A DNA stretch of 8,169 bases from an uncultured Faecalibacterium sp. Its GTDB lineage: Bacteria > Bacillota > Clostridia > Oscillospirales > Ruminococcaceae. Under the pieces are notes generated by a model. The model saw only the letters and a program-made list of their open reading frames with translations, did no database searches and was not told the DNA's origin. The stretch is from assembly GCA_934533135.1 (NCBI GenBank), contig CAKTBG010000038.1, positions 1 through 8,169 of the forward strand, in the 5' to 3' direction. The position numbers were made by a program, and so were the translations under genes. Position 1 is the first letter of the stretch. Each line of letters starts with the position of its first letter. Shown one piece after another: positions 1-6,895 of the stretch.

Positions 1-435
1 GCCGATGCTTCCAGCGTCATTCAGGGCTACATCAAGAAGGGCTACACCGTGACCGGCCAGACCTACGAGGAGCTGGCCGAGGCCATGGGCGTGGATGCTG
101 CCGCCTTTGCAGAGACCATGGACAAGTGGAACGGCTATGTCGAGGCCAAGAACGATCCCGACTTCGGCCGCACCAGCTTTGCAAACCCGCTGAACACCGC
201 CCCCTACTACGCCATCAAGGTCACCGCCGGTGTGCATCACACCATGGGCGGCCTGAAGATCAACCCCAACACCGAAGTGCTGAAGGCTGACGGCAGCGTG
301 ATCCCCGGTCTGTTCGCAGCAGGTGAGGTCACCGGCGGCGTCCACGGTGCAAACCGTCTGGGCGGCAACGCCGTGGCAGACTTCACCGTGTTTGGCCGGA
401 TCGCCGGCAAGAGTGCCAGCGACTACGCTGCATGA
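1..435 (+). CDS. FAD-binding flavocytochrome c / fumarate reductase-like protein, C-terminal part
   Basis: The frame is open from base 1, so the start lies outside the window; 144 residues and the stop are visible. The fragment matches the C-terminal end of the FAD_binding_2 family (flavocytochrome c fumarate reductases, urocanate reductases and relatives), which pass electrons from FAD to an unsaturated carboxylate. Visible motifs are DPDFGR (residues 52-57), APYYAIKVTAGVHHTMGG (67-84) and IPGLFAAGEVTGGVHGANRLGG (101-122). By the family pattern, His79 and Arg119 (40 residues apart) correspond to the substrate-binding His and Arg of Shewanella fumarate reductase (His504/Arg544). The proton-donating Arg lies upstream and cannot be checked. 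Substrate (fumarate, urocanate, other enoate) cannot be assigned from this part. Many relatives carry an N-terminal signal and a covalent-FMN domain; neither can be seen here. Its stop overlaps the next start (ATGA), so the two genes are probably co-translated. Confidence 0.9.
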   Translation, partial: ADASSVIQGYIKKGYTVTGQTYEELAEAMGVDAAAFAETMDKWNGYVEAKNDPDFGRTSFANPLNTAPYYAIKVTAGVHHTMGGLKINPNTEVLKADGSVIPGLFAAGEVTGGVHGANRLGGNAVADFTVFGRIAGKSASDYAA

Positions 436-833
436 GCGTGAAGCGCAAACCCGCTGAAGCTTCAGGCAAAAAAGCCCTGAAGCCGTGGCAGAAAAACCTG
501 ATCTTCGCCCTGATCGTCCTGCTGGCCGCCGGCATCGCGTTTTTCGCGTACCGCAGCCAGCACCGTGCGGGAAACGATCTTGCCGCCCTCGTTGATTTTG
601 GCGGCGGCGTCACCGAGACGCTCCCCCTCGACGAAGATCACGACTATCTGTATGAGGTCGGCGATTACGTCGTCCACATTCAGGTCAAGGATGGCGCGGC
701 GGCCTTCCGCGACAGTCAGTGCCCGGACCATGTGTGCGAGCAATTCGGCTGGCTGCGCGAAGAGGACGCATGGGCCGCCTGCGTACCGGCTGGGGTCTAT
801 CTCCAGATCGTACCGGCGGACAGCGCAGAATAA
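432..833 (+). CDS. Membrane-anchored NusG domain II-containing protein
   Basis: This 133-residue protein has a basic N-terminus (KRK, KK), one membrane segment at about residues 23-40, and an extracytoplasmic domain of about 90 residues. The FRDSQCPDHVCEQFGW stretch (92-107) followed by a third Cys at 117 in CVPAGVYLQIV is the hallmark of the NusG domain II / DUF1312 family (F..S.CPD..C...GW...C.P..v.i.i). Despite the name it is not a transcription factor: it lacks the NusG NGN domain and faces outward. Biochemical function is unknown. Relatives often lie near flavin-dependent extracytoplasmic redox genes, and here the gene overlaps a flavocytochrome-c-type reductase by ATGA, which supports a redox accessory role (inference). 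Cys97, Cys102 and Cys117 could form a disulfide or bind a cofactor. No good Shine-Dalgarno lies upstream, consistent with translational coupling. A terminator begins eight bases after the stop, so this is the last gene of its unit. Confidence 0.85.
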   Translation: MSVKRKPAEASGKKALKPWQKNLIFALIVLLAAGIAFFAYRSQHRAGNDLAALVDFGGGVTETLPLDEDHDYLYEVGDYVVHIQVKDGAAAFRDSQCPDHVCEQFGWLREEDAWAACVPAGVYLQIVPADSAE

Positions 834-840
834 CCCCTTG

Positions 841-874
841 AACGGCATCCCGGAGCTTCCGGGGTGCCGTTTTT
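841..874 (+). terminator. Rho-independent terminator after the NusG-II gene
   Basis: ACGGCATCCCGGA (842-854) pairs with TCCGGGGTGCCGT (858-870) with a single G-U wobble and a 3-base loop GCT. An extra A-T pair (841/871) closes the base. The 3' arm runs straight into a T-run (870-874), with a second T-run at 881-887. It ends the reductase/NusG-II unit and insulates the efflux operon. Confidence 0.93.
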
Positions 875-907
875 GTTTGCTTTTTTTGTGAAATGAAATT
901 TGGACGC

Positions 908-936
908 TTGTGCAACTGCCGAAAATGCGATACACT
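908..936 (+). promoter_or_regulatory. Candidate sigma-70-type promoter of the efflux operon
   Basis: TTGTGC (908-913) and TACACT (931-936) are separated by 17 bases. They match the consensus at 3 of 6 and 4 of 6 positions. This is the best pair between the upstream terminator and the adaptor start. It would give a transcript starting near base 943, with a leader of about 65 bases. The -35 match is weak, so an activator may be needed. Confidence 0.5.
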
Positions 937-959
937 ACATTTATAAATGGATTCTCACT

Positions 960-997
960 GGGAGAGCGGATTTTTCCGCCCTCCTCACGCTAGGAGG
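960..997 (+). promoter_or_regulatory. Operon leader with two mutually exclusive hairpins at the ribosome binding site
   Basis: The Shine-Dalgarno AGGAGG (992-997) has a perfect complement, CCTCCT (980-985), six bases upstream, so it could be sequestered in a 6-bp hairpin with loop CACGCT. The same CCTCCT can pair instead with GGGAG (960-964), extending an adjacent stem GCGGA (966-970)/TCCGC (975-979) with loop TTTT and one A-C mismatch. The two folds exclude each other: the upstream fold frees the Shine-Dalgarno and the downstream fold hides it. The pairing is visible in the sequence; a regulatory role is inference. Confidence 0.45.
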
Positions 998-1008
998 AAA
1001 TTGGAAGA

Positions 1009-2649
1009 ATGATCTGGAAAAAGAAGAAGGACGCGCCGTCCGATACCCCTGAGGCAGCAGCGGCTGCCGGTGCAAAAAAAGGCGGCCCCCTCCCCTTTGT
1101 CAAGCAGCACTGGAAAATCATCCTTGCGGTCGTCTGCGTGGCGGCGGCAGGCGGTTATTTTCTGCTTCAGCAGCGGGATGCAAAACCAGCCAATGTGGAC
1201 ACCAGCTATGTGGAGGATGTTCCCTCCCGCCGGGATGTCTCCAACACCCTCAGCGGCACCGGCACCCTGAACCCCGCCAACACCTACACCGTGAAATCGC
1301 TTGTGGACGGCAAGATCCTGACCGCTGCCCTCGAGGAAGGCGACGTGGTGACCGAGGGCGACGTGCTCTACACCATCGACAGCTCCAATGCGTCCACCAA
1401 CCTGCAGAAGGCTGAGATCGCACTGCAGCAGGCGCAGCGCAGCTACGACAAGACCGTGGATCGGCAGTATGTCCGCGCCGACGTCGCCGGTACCGTCAGC
1501 AGCCTGAAGGTGGCCAAGGGCGACGAAGTGACCAGCGGGCAGGAAGTGGCCGTCATCCGGGACAGCTCCAAAATGCTGCTGACCCTCGAGTTCCCGGCGG
1601 CCGATGCCGCCAACTTCTCGGTCGGGCAGACGGCTCTCGTGACGCTGGACGGCACCTTTGAGACCCTGAACGGCACTGTGACCAAGGTGACCGGTACCGA
1701 CGCCCTGAGCACCGGCAACCTGCTGACCCGCACGGTGACCATCTCGGTCCAGAACGCAGGCGGCCTGACCACCGCACAGGCAGCCACCGCCTCCATCAAC
1801 GGCGTCAGCTCCATCGCCTCGGCCAGCTTTGCCTATCAAGCCGAGCGCACCCTCACCGCGCAGGCTTCCGGCACTGTATCGGCCATCAACGTGCAGGAAG
1901 GCTCCACGGTCGAGAAGGACGCCATCCTGCTCCAGCTGACCGGCGACGACCTGACCGAAGCCATCCAGTCCGCCTCCGAGACCCTGCAAAGCGCGCAGAT
2001 CTCGATGGAGAATATGCAGGACACCATGAGCAACTACACCATCACCGCCCCCATCAGCGGCACCATCATCGAGAAGGATGCCAAGCAGGGCGATGCGATG
2101 ACCTCCGGCACTACCCTCTGCATCATCTACGACCTGAGCTATCTCGAGATGCAGATCAATGTGGATGAGCTGCAGATCAGCTCCCTGTCGGTGGGGCAGA
2201 AGGTGCAGATCACCGCCGACGCCGTCCAGAGCAAGACCTACATCGGCACCGTCACCCGCGTGTCCATGAAGGGCTCGGCCAGCGGCGGCACCACCACCTA
2301 CCCCGTCACCATCCAGCTGGACGACACCGACGGCCTGCGCCCCGGCATGAACGCCAACGCTGAGATCGTGGTGGCCGAGGCCAACAATGTCCTCACGGTC
2401 CCCAACGCTGCCATCGTCCGGGGCAATTATGTGCTGGTAACGCAGGATTCGCCCAGTGCTGCCAACGCCGACGAGACCATGGAGGCTCCCGATGGGTATG
2501 TCTATGTACCGGTGCAGACCGGCGTCAGCGACGACGACTACACGGAGATCACCTCCGGCCTGAAGGACAGCGACACCATCGCCTACGACCCCAACTCCGT
2601 TGCGTCGGACAGCTACTATGACGACGGCTCGTATATGATGATGTTCTGA
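1009..2649 (+). CDS. MacA/HlyD-like efflux adaptor (membrane fusion protein) with duplicated lipoyl/hairpin module
   Basis: This 546-residue adaptor partners the ATPase and permease that follow, linking the ABC transporter to the extracytoplasmic side. It has a Lys-rich cytoplasmic N-terminus, one membrane anchor (about 36-53) and then two similar modules. Module 1 has lipoyl halves at 91-125 and 153-187 around a short helical hairpin (126-152), then a beta-barrel (188-270). Module 2 has lipoyl halves at 278-311 and 342-376 around a hairpin (312-341), then a barrel (377-456). A membrane-proximal domain (457-528) and a Tyr/Asp/Met tail follow. Family hallmarks are RADVAGTVSSLKVAKGDEV and TAPISGTIIEKDAKQGDAM. 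The hairpins are far shorter than those of Gram-negative MacA, which reach TolC, as expected without an outer membrane (compare B. subtilis YknX). The start is chosen by AGGAGG 11 bases upstream and the N-in anchor. The product may export a peptide, antibiotic or lipid; the substrate is not readable. Confidence 0.9.
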   Translation: MIWKKKKDAPSDTPEAAAAAGAKKGGPLPFVKQHWKIILAVVCVAAAGGYFLLQQRDAKPANVDTSYVEDVPSRRDVSNTLSGTGTLNPANTYTVKSLVDGKILTAALEEGDVVTEGDVLYTIDSSNASTNLQKAEIALQQAQRSYDKTVDRQYVRADVAGTVSSLKVAKGDEVTSGQEVAVIRDSSKMLLTLEFPAADAANFSVGQTALVTLDGTFETLNGTVTKVTGTDALSTGNLLTRTVTISVQNAGGLTTAQAATASINGVSSIASASFAYQAERTLTAQASGTVSAINVQEGSTVEKDAILLQLTGDDLTEAIQSASETLQSAQISMENMQDTMSNYTITAPISGTIIEKDAKQGDAMTSGTTLCIIYDLSYLEMQINVDELQISSLSVGQKVQITADAVQSKTYIGTVTRVSMKGSASGGTTTYPVTIQLDDTDGLRPGMNANAEIVVAEANNVLTVPNAAIVRGNYVLVTQDSPSAANADETMEAPDGYVYVPVQTGVSDDDYTEITSGLKDSDTIAYDPNSVASDSYYDDGSYMMMF

Positions 2650-2665
2650 TGACAGGAGGGCGTGC

Positions 2666-3415
2666 ATGAGCGCATTGATCGAATTTGATGCGGTCTGCAA
2701 ATACTACCAGATGGGTGACACCACGGTAAAAGCCGCAGACCACATTACCATGAAGATCGACAAGGGCGAGTTTGTCGCCATCGTCGGTCAATCCGGCTCG
2801 GGCAAATCCACCTGTATGAACATCATCGGCTGCCTCGATGTGCCCACCTACGGCACCTATCTGCTCAACGGCCGGGATGTCGGTAAGATGAACCGGAACG
2901 AGCTGGCCTCCATCCGGAACGAGATGCTGGGCTTCATCTTCCAGCAGTACAACCTGCTGCCCAAGCTCAACCTGATGGAGAACGTCGAAGTTCCGCTGGT
3001 GTATGCGGGCATCCCCCGTGCCGAACGCCACCGCCGTGCCCGCGAGGTGCTGGAACAGGTGGGTCTGGGCGATAAGCTCAAGAACCGCCCCAACCAGCTT
3101 TCCGGCGGCCAGCAGCAGCGTGTTTCCATTGCCCGCGCACTGGTGCGGAACCCGGCGGTCATTCTGGCCGACGAACCCACCGGTGCTCTGGATTCCCACA
3201 CCGGCCGCGAAGTGCTGGGGATGCTGCAGCAGCTGCACAAGGAAGGCCACACGGTCGTCCTCATCACTCACGACAATTCCATCGCGGTACAGGCCGACCG
3301 GATCATCCGGCTGGAGGACGGCCGGGTGGTCTACGACGGCGATTCCCACGCACCGGAGGCCATCGTCCAGCCCACTCTGCTGCCTGAAACGGAGCCGAAG
3401 GAGGTGCAGGCATGA
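2666..3415 (+). CDS. MacB/LolD-type ABC transporter ATP-binding protein
   Basis: This 249-residue nucleotide-binding subunit powers the permease encoded next. All ATPase motifs are intact: Walker [10 protein letters not shown] (41-49), Q-loop FQQYNLLP (92-99), signature LSGGQQQR (145-152), Walker B VILADEP (165-171) with catalytic Glu170, D-loop ALDS (174-177) and switch His202 in LITHD. The stretch [25 protein letters not shown] (61-85) is typical of the MacB/LolD/FtsE branch. The residue before the Walker A Ser is Gln instead of the common Pro. The C-terminal ~20 residues ([19 protein letters not shown]) are a variable tail. A good Shine-Dalgarno AGGAGG (2654-2659) lies six bases before the ATG. 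The gene begins 16 bases after the adaptor stop and overlaps the permease start by ATGA, so the three genes form one operon. Length is normal for the family. Confidence 0.95.
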   Translation: MSALIEFDAVCKYYQMGDTTVKAADHITMKIDKGEFVAIVGQSGSGKSTCMNIIGCLDVPTYGTYLLNGRDVGKMNRNELASIRNEMLGFIFQQYNLLPKLNLMENVEVPLVYAGIPRAERHRRAREVLEQVGLGDKLKNRPNQLSGGQQQRVSIARALVRNPAVILADEPTGALDSHTGREVLGMLQQLHKEGHTVVLITHDNSIAVQADRIIRLEDGRVVYDGDSHAPEAIVQPTLLPETEPKEVQA

Positions 3416-4614
3416 TCTTTGAAACCTTCCGGCAGGCTCTCCAGAACGTCTGGAGCAACAAGCTACGCACCTTCCTGACCATGCTGGGCATCATCATCGG
3501 CGTGATGGCGGTCATCGTCATCGTCGGCCTTGGCAACGGCATGACCAAGAGTATGCGGGACAGCTTTTCCGCCCTCGGCACCAATACCCTTTCCATCAAC
3601 ATCTGGGGCTACGGCTCCCGCACCGCCTCGGTGGAGGATGTGTACAAGATCGTGGAGCAGAACGCCGACCTCATTTCGGCCATCTCGCCGCAGGTGGATT
3701 TCAGCAGCAACAAGCCCAAGGTCGGCACCACCACCTACCGGTACTCCAACGTCTACGGCGTGGATGAGACCTACACCGAAATGAAAAGCTATACCATCGC
3801 CAAGGGCCGCGGCCTGCAGTACATGGACATCAAGGACAACAAACAGGTCTGCGTCATTGGCGATTACCTCAACCGCGTGGCCTACGGCGGCAACGCCGTG
3901 GGGCAGACCATCAAGCTGGGCGCGTATAAATTCCGGATCGTAGGCGTGCTGGCCCCCAAAGTCAACGACCCCAGTATGCAGCAGGGCACCGATGACGACT
4001 GCGTCTACCTGCCCTACACCACCGTCAACCGGCTGTCCTCGCAGGCCATGGTCGGCTCCTACACCGCCATGATGAAGGACGAAAGCCGTGCAAACGAGGC
4101 CAAGGCCGCCATGGAGCAGGGGCTCTATGACCTGTTCAAATCCGACAGTGCCTACTATGTTTACAGTGCCAGCGAGTGGCTGGAAGAGATGAACAAGATG
4201 ATCAACATGGTCATCATCATCCTCACCGGCATCGCCAGCATCTCCCTGCTGGTGGGCGGCATCGGCATCATGAACATCATGCTGGTGTCGGTCACGGAGC
4301 GCACCCGGGAGATCGGCATCCGCAAAGCTCTGGGTGCCAAGGAGCGGGTCATTCTGGCGCAATTCGTCGTCGAGGCGGCCACCACGTCGGCCCTCGGCGG
4401 TGCGCTGGGCATCGTGCTGGGCTACATCGTCTCGGCAGCGGCCAACCGGGTGCTGCCCCTCCTGATGAGCGACACCAGCATCACGGTCAGCCCCTCGTTC
4501 AATTCGATCGTGGTCGCCTTCGGCATCTCGGCCGGCATCGGCGTGCTCTTCGGCTATCTGCCCGCCCGACGCGCCGCACGGCTCAACCCGATCGAAGCAT
4601 TGCGGTATGACTAA
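3412..4614 (+). CDS. MacB/FtsX-family ABC transporter permease
   Basis: This 400-residue permease has the MacB topology. TM1 is at about 20-41 in the NKLRTFLTMLGIIIGV motif. A large extracytoplasmic MacB_PCD domain (about 42-262) follows, then TM2 (264-291), TM3 (322-345) and TM4 (366-385). The cytoplasmic coupling segment VTERTREIGIRKALGA (294-309) and the closing motif PARRAARLNPIEALRYD are diagnostic. Unlike E. coli MacB, where the ATPase is fused to the membrane part, the ATPase here is separate, as in B. subtilis YknYZ and other Firmicutes systems. Translation is likely coupled through the ATGA overlap with the ATPase gene, assisted by AAGGAGGTG (3398-3406) seven bases from the start. 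MacB-type machines work as mechanotransmission pumps: they move substrates already outside the membrane, with the adaptor. Substrate unknown. No classical terminator follows; a palindromic repeat does. Confidence 0.95.
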   Translation: MIFETFRQALQNVWSNKLRTFLTMLGIIIGVMAVIVIVGLGNGMTKSMRDSFSALGTNTLSINIWGYGSRTASVEDVYKIVEQNADLISAISPQVDFSSNKPKVGTTTYRYSNVYGVDETYTEMKSYTIAKGRGLQYMDIKDNKQVCVIGDYLNRVAYGGNAVGQTIKLGAYKFRIVGVLAPKVNDPSMQQGTDDDCVYLPYTTVNRLSSQAMVGSYTAMMKDESRANEAKAAMEQGLYDLFKSDSAYYVYSASEWLEEMNKMINMVIIILTGIASISLLVGGIGIMNIMLVSVTERTREIGIRKALGAKERVILAQFVVEAATTSALGGALGIVLGYIVSAAANRVLPLLMSDTSITVSPSFNSIVVAFGISAGIGVLFGYLPARRAARLNPIEALRYD

Positions 4615-4620
4615 CCTCTC

Positions 4621-4669
4621 ACCGTCCGCCGTTGGCGGCGCGGTTCGACAGCTCTCCCGGAGGGAGAGC
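4621..4669. repeat. REP-like palindromic intergenic repeat
   Basis: Two hairpins lie side by side in the 92-base gap between the permease and the SLH gene. The first is an imperfect GC stem (CGCCG 4627-4631 with CGGCG 4636-4640, extended by ACCG 4621-4624 with CGGT 4641-4644 across a TC bulge). The second is a perfect 8-bp stem, GCTCTCCC (4651-4658) with GGGAGAGC (4662-4669), loop GGA. No T-run follows, so it is not a canonical terminator. The layout resembles the abundant dispersed palindromes I recall from Faecalibacterium-like genomes (recollection, not searched). It could stabilise the 3' end of the efflux mRNA or reduce read-through into the SLH gene. Confidence 0.6.
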
Positions 4670-4693
4670 CAAGTATAGCGGAATCTCTTTTTT

Positions 4694-4699
4694 AAGGAG
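4694..4699 (+). promoter_or_regulatory. Ribosome binding site fixing the SLH protein start
   Basis: AAGGAG lies seven bases before the ATG at 4707. It chooses this start over an upstream in-frame TTG at 4632, which would place 25 extra residues, encoded by the palindromic repeat, before a perfect signal peptide. I see no convincing promoter pair between 4615 and 4690, so transcription may depend on read-through from the efflux operon. Confidence 0.85.
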
Positions 4700-4706
4700 T
4701 ATAGGT

Positions 4707-6893
4707 ATGAAAAAACGACTTCTCGCCTTTCTGCTCGCGGTCTGTCTGTCCGTCTCGATGCTGGTGATCCCGGCATCGGCGGCAGGCAGCGCGAACACTG
4801 CCGTCCAGTTTGCCATCACGCTGGGCGCGATGGACACCGACCAGACCGGTGCCCTGAACGCCGTCGTCACCCGCGGTGCCTTTGCCCGGATGCTGGTCTC
4901 CTTCTCGGCCTACCGGGAGAGTGCCGCCTCGCAGGGCACGGTCGGCACCCTCTTCACGGATCTGCCCGGCGCATCGGCTTACGCCCCCTACGTCCGCATT
5001 GCCGTCCAGCAGGGCTGGATGAACGGCTACACCGACGGCAGCTTCCGCCCGGACAACGCCGTCACTCTGGAAGAAGCCGTCACCGCCGTCCTCAAGATGA
5101 TGGGCTATAAGATGACCGAGCTGACCGGCTCCTTCCCGGCTGCCCAGCTGAACAAGGCGCAGGAAATCGGCCTGCGCAGCCAGCTCGAGCGCAAGCAGGG
5201 CGAGGCCATGAACTACGAGGACTGCGCCGTGCTGCTCTACAATGCCCTGACCTCCAACACGGCCAGCGGCTCTGCCTACGGCACCTCGCTGGGGTTCACT
5301 GTTTCCAATGGGCAGGTGGACTCCTCTTCGGTGCTGCTCAGCAGCCTCAAGGGACCCTTTGTGGCCGCAGCCGACACCCAGCTGCCCTTTGCCCCCACCA
5401 CCGTCTACTGCAACGATAAGGCCGTCTCGGAGGCCGCACTGAGCCCATACGACGTCTACTATTACAGCGAGCCGCTCCAGACCGTCTGGCTCTACACCCG
5501 CCGCGCCGCAGGCCGCATCACCGCCGTGGCACCCTCGGCCAGCGCACCGACCTCTGTGACCGTGGCGGGCAGCACCTACACCCTCGGCAGCTCTTCGGTG
5601 GCCTCCAAGGTCTCTTCTCTCAACGGCGGCGGCGTGGGGCAGGTCGTGACCCTGCTGCTGGGCATGAACAACGAAGTGGCCGACATCATCACCGGGCAGG
5701 AGGCGGACGAAGTCTTTTACGGCGTCGTCCAGACCGCTTCCCGCAGCCTGATCGAGGAAAACGGGGCGGATGTGATGCAGAAAGTCACCGTCCTGTGTAC
5801 CGACGGCATCGCCCGCACCGTGAGCATCGACAAAGACCTGAACTATCCGGCCGGCTGGCTGGTTCGGATCAACGTGGACGGCGACGGCGAACACGTCAAA
5901 GCGATCTCCTCCAAGTCCACTTCCGGCACCATCAACGAAACCGCCACCGCGCTGGGCGATTACACCCTTGCCGATGACGTACAAATTCTGGATACAACAT
6001 CGGAGGGTGTGGCTGGGACGGTTCGTCCCAGCCGCCTATCCGGGGTGAAGTTATCGGCTTCTGACGTCCGCTATTTCACCACCAATGAGAAGGGGCAGAT
6101 CGACCGGCTGATCCTCAATGACGTCACCGGCGACCTGTGGAGCTACGGCGTGCTGGACGATGTCAAGAACCTCGCCGCCAACATCACCACCCTCCTCCAG
6201 CAGTCCGGTTCTTCCGGCGGCTCTTCCAGCAGTTCTTCCCGCGCGTCCTCTTCGGCCAGCTCCGGTGCTTCTTCCGGCAGCGCGTCGGGGGCGGCGTCGG
6301 ATTCCAGCTCCGGCAGCAGTTCCACGACCATCACCACCCCCGTGCAGGAAGTGACCAGCCTGCTGATGCCGACCACCAGCGAGATCCTGTGGGGCGTCAT
6401 CAGCGGCGACATCCTGAGCACGACGTGGAACCGCCTGACCAGCAACACCGGCTCCCTGCTGGGCATCGGTTTCCGGCAGATCGCAGCCATCACCGGCACC
6501 CCCTTCAAGCAGATCTTCGGCTTCATCGGGGGCGGTGCCACCTACATCTGCTACGTCAACGGCAGCCCCACCAGCTACACCACCTCCATCAAATATCCGG
6601 TGCTGGCCGGCGGCTTGGCCGTCCGTCAGGAGACCTCCGGCTCGGTCAAAGCCATGGTCCAGCTGATGCCGATGAAGATCGACCAGATGGGTGCGGCCTC
6701 GGTCCTCTCGGGCGATACCCGGTATGAGACCGCCGACAACCTGCAGGTCTATCTGTGGTACAAAGGCCAGTATTACCCCACCAAGCTCTCCTCCGTCAAC
6801 TCGGAGGATTACTACCTGACCGGCTGGTACGACAACTTTGGCTGTGCTGCCGGCAAGAAAGTCCGCGTCATCATCGCGGTCAAGAAAGACTGA
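4707..6893 (+). CDS. Secreted S-layer homology (SLH) domain protein
   Basis: This 728-residue exported protein has a Sec signal peptide (MKKRLL, hydrophobic core to about 20, cleavage after ASA at about 25) and no lipobox Cys. Residues 31-183 form the SLH region. The clearest repeat is 83-134, with FTDLPGASAYAPYVRIAVQQGWMNGYTDG and SFRPDNAVTLEEAV. Degenerate flanking repeats are at about 31-66 and 139-183. SLH domains usually bind pyruvylated secondary cell-wall polymer, which would hold the protein on the wall. Residues 190-499 are a beta-rich region of unrecognised fold. Residues 500-539 are a linker made only of Ser, Gly and Ala apart from one Arg and one Asp. Residues 540-728 form a second unrecognised globular domain. 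No catalytic motif was recognised, so a structural or ligand-binding role is likely (inference). A palindromic patch with atypical codons lies at about residues 424-452. The ComF gene starts two bases after the stop. Confidence 0.88.
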   Translation: MKKRLLAFLLAVCLSVSMLVIPASAAGSANTAVQFAITLGAMDTDQTGALNAVVTRGAFARMLVSFSAYRESAASQGTVGTLFTDLPGASAYAPYVRIAVQQGWMNGYTDGSFRPDNAVTLEEAVTAVLKMMGYKMTELTGSFPAAQLNKAQEIGLRSQLERKQGEAMNYEDCAVLLYNALTSNTASGSAYGTSLGFTVSNGQVDSSSVLLSSLKGPFVAAADTQLPFAPTTVYCNDKAVSEAALSPYDVYYYSEPLQTVWLYTRRAAGRITAVAPSASAPTSVTVAGSTYTLGSSSVASKVSSLNGGGVGQVVTLLLGMNNEVADIITGQEADEVFYGVVQTASRSLIEENGADVMQKVTVLCTDGIARTVSIDKDLNYPAGWLVRINVDGDGEHVKAISSKSTSGTINETATALGDYTLADDVQILDTTSEGVAGTVRPSRLSGVKLSASDVRYFTTNEKGQIDRLILNDVTGDLWSYGVLDDVKNLAANITTLLQQSGSSGGSSSSSSRASSSASSGASSGSASGAASDSSSGSSSTTITTPVQEVTSLLMPTTSEILWGVISGDILSTTWNRLTSNTGSLLGIGFRQIAAITGTPFKQIFGFIGGGATYICYVNGSPTSYTTSIKYPVLAGGLAVRQETSGSVKAMVQLMPMKIDQMGAASVLSGDTRYETADNLQVYLWYKGQYYPTKLSSVNSEDYYLTGWYDNFGCAAGKKVRVIIAVKKD
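6011..6033. repeat. Perfect hairpin inside the SLH gene
   Basis: GGCTGGGACG (6011-6020) and CGTCCCAGCC (6024-6033) form a perfect 10-bp inverted repeat around GTT. In frame it encodes part of EGVAGTVRPSRL (residues 433-444). The surrounding codons (about 5976-6062) include ACA ACA, CTA, TTA, CGT, GGG and GTA, which are rare in the rest of this gene. The reading frame is unbroken. No T-run follows, so it is not an intrinsic terminator. Confidence 0.7.
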
Positions 6894-6895
6894 AT

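Noticed and set aside
985..2700. A very long open frame on the minus strand opposite the adaptor gene (571 residues)
   Set aside because: It is rich in His, Gly, Val and Asp in a pattern produced by reading GC-biased codons backward, shows no family motif, and lies opposite a convincing gene. Similar mirror frames occur opposite the permease and SLH genes.
4632..4706. A longer SLH protein starting at TTG 4632
   Set aside because: The extension is encoded by the palindromic repeat and would bury the signal peptide; ATG 4707 has AAGGAG at proper spacing.
6011..6033. The SLH-gene hairpin as an internal terminator or attenuator
   Set aside because: No T-run follows and the frame continues for another 286 codons, so termination is not supported.
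6755..6895. An upstream extension of the ComF frame into the SLH gene
   Set aside because: It overlaps the SLH coding end in another frame and has no ComF similarity. The N-terminal zinc-finger motif follows naturally from ATG 6896.
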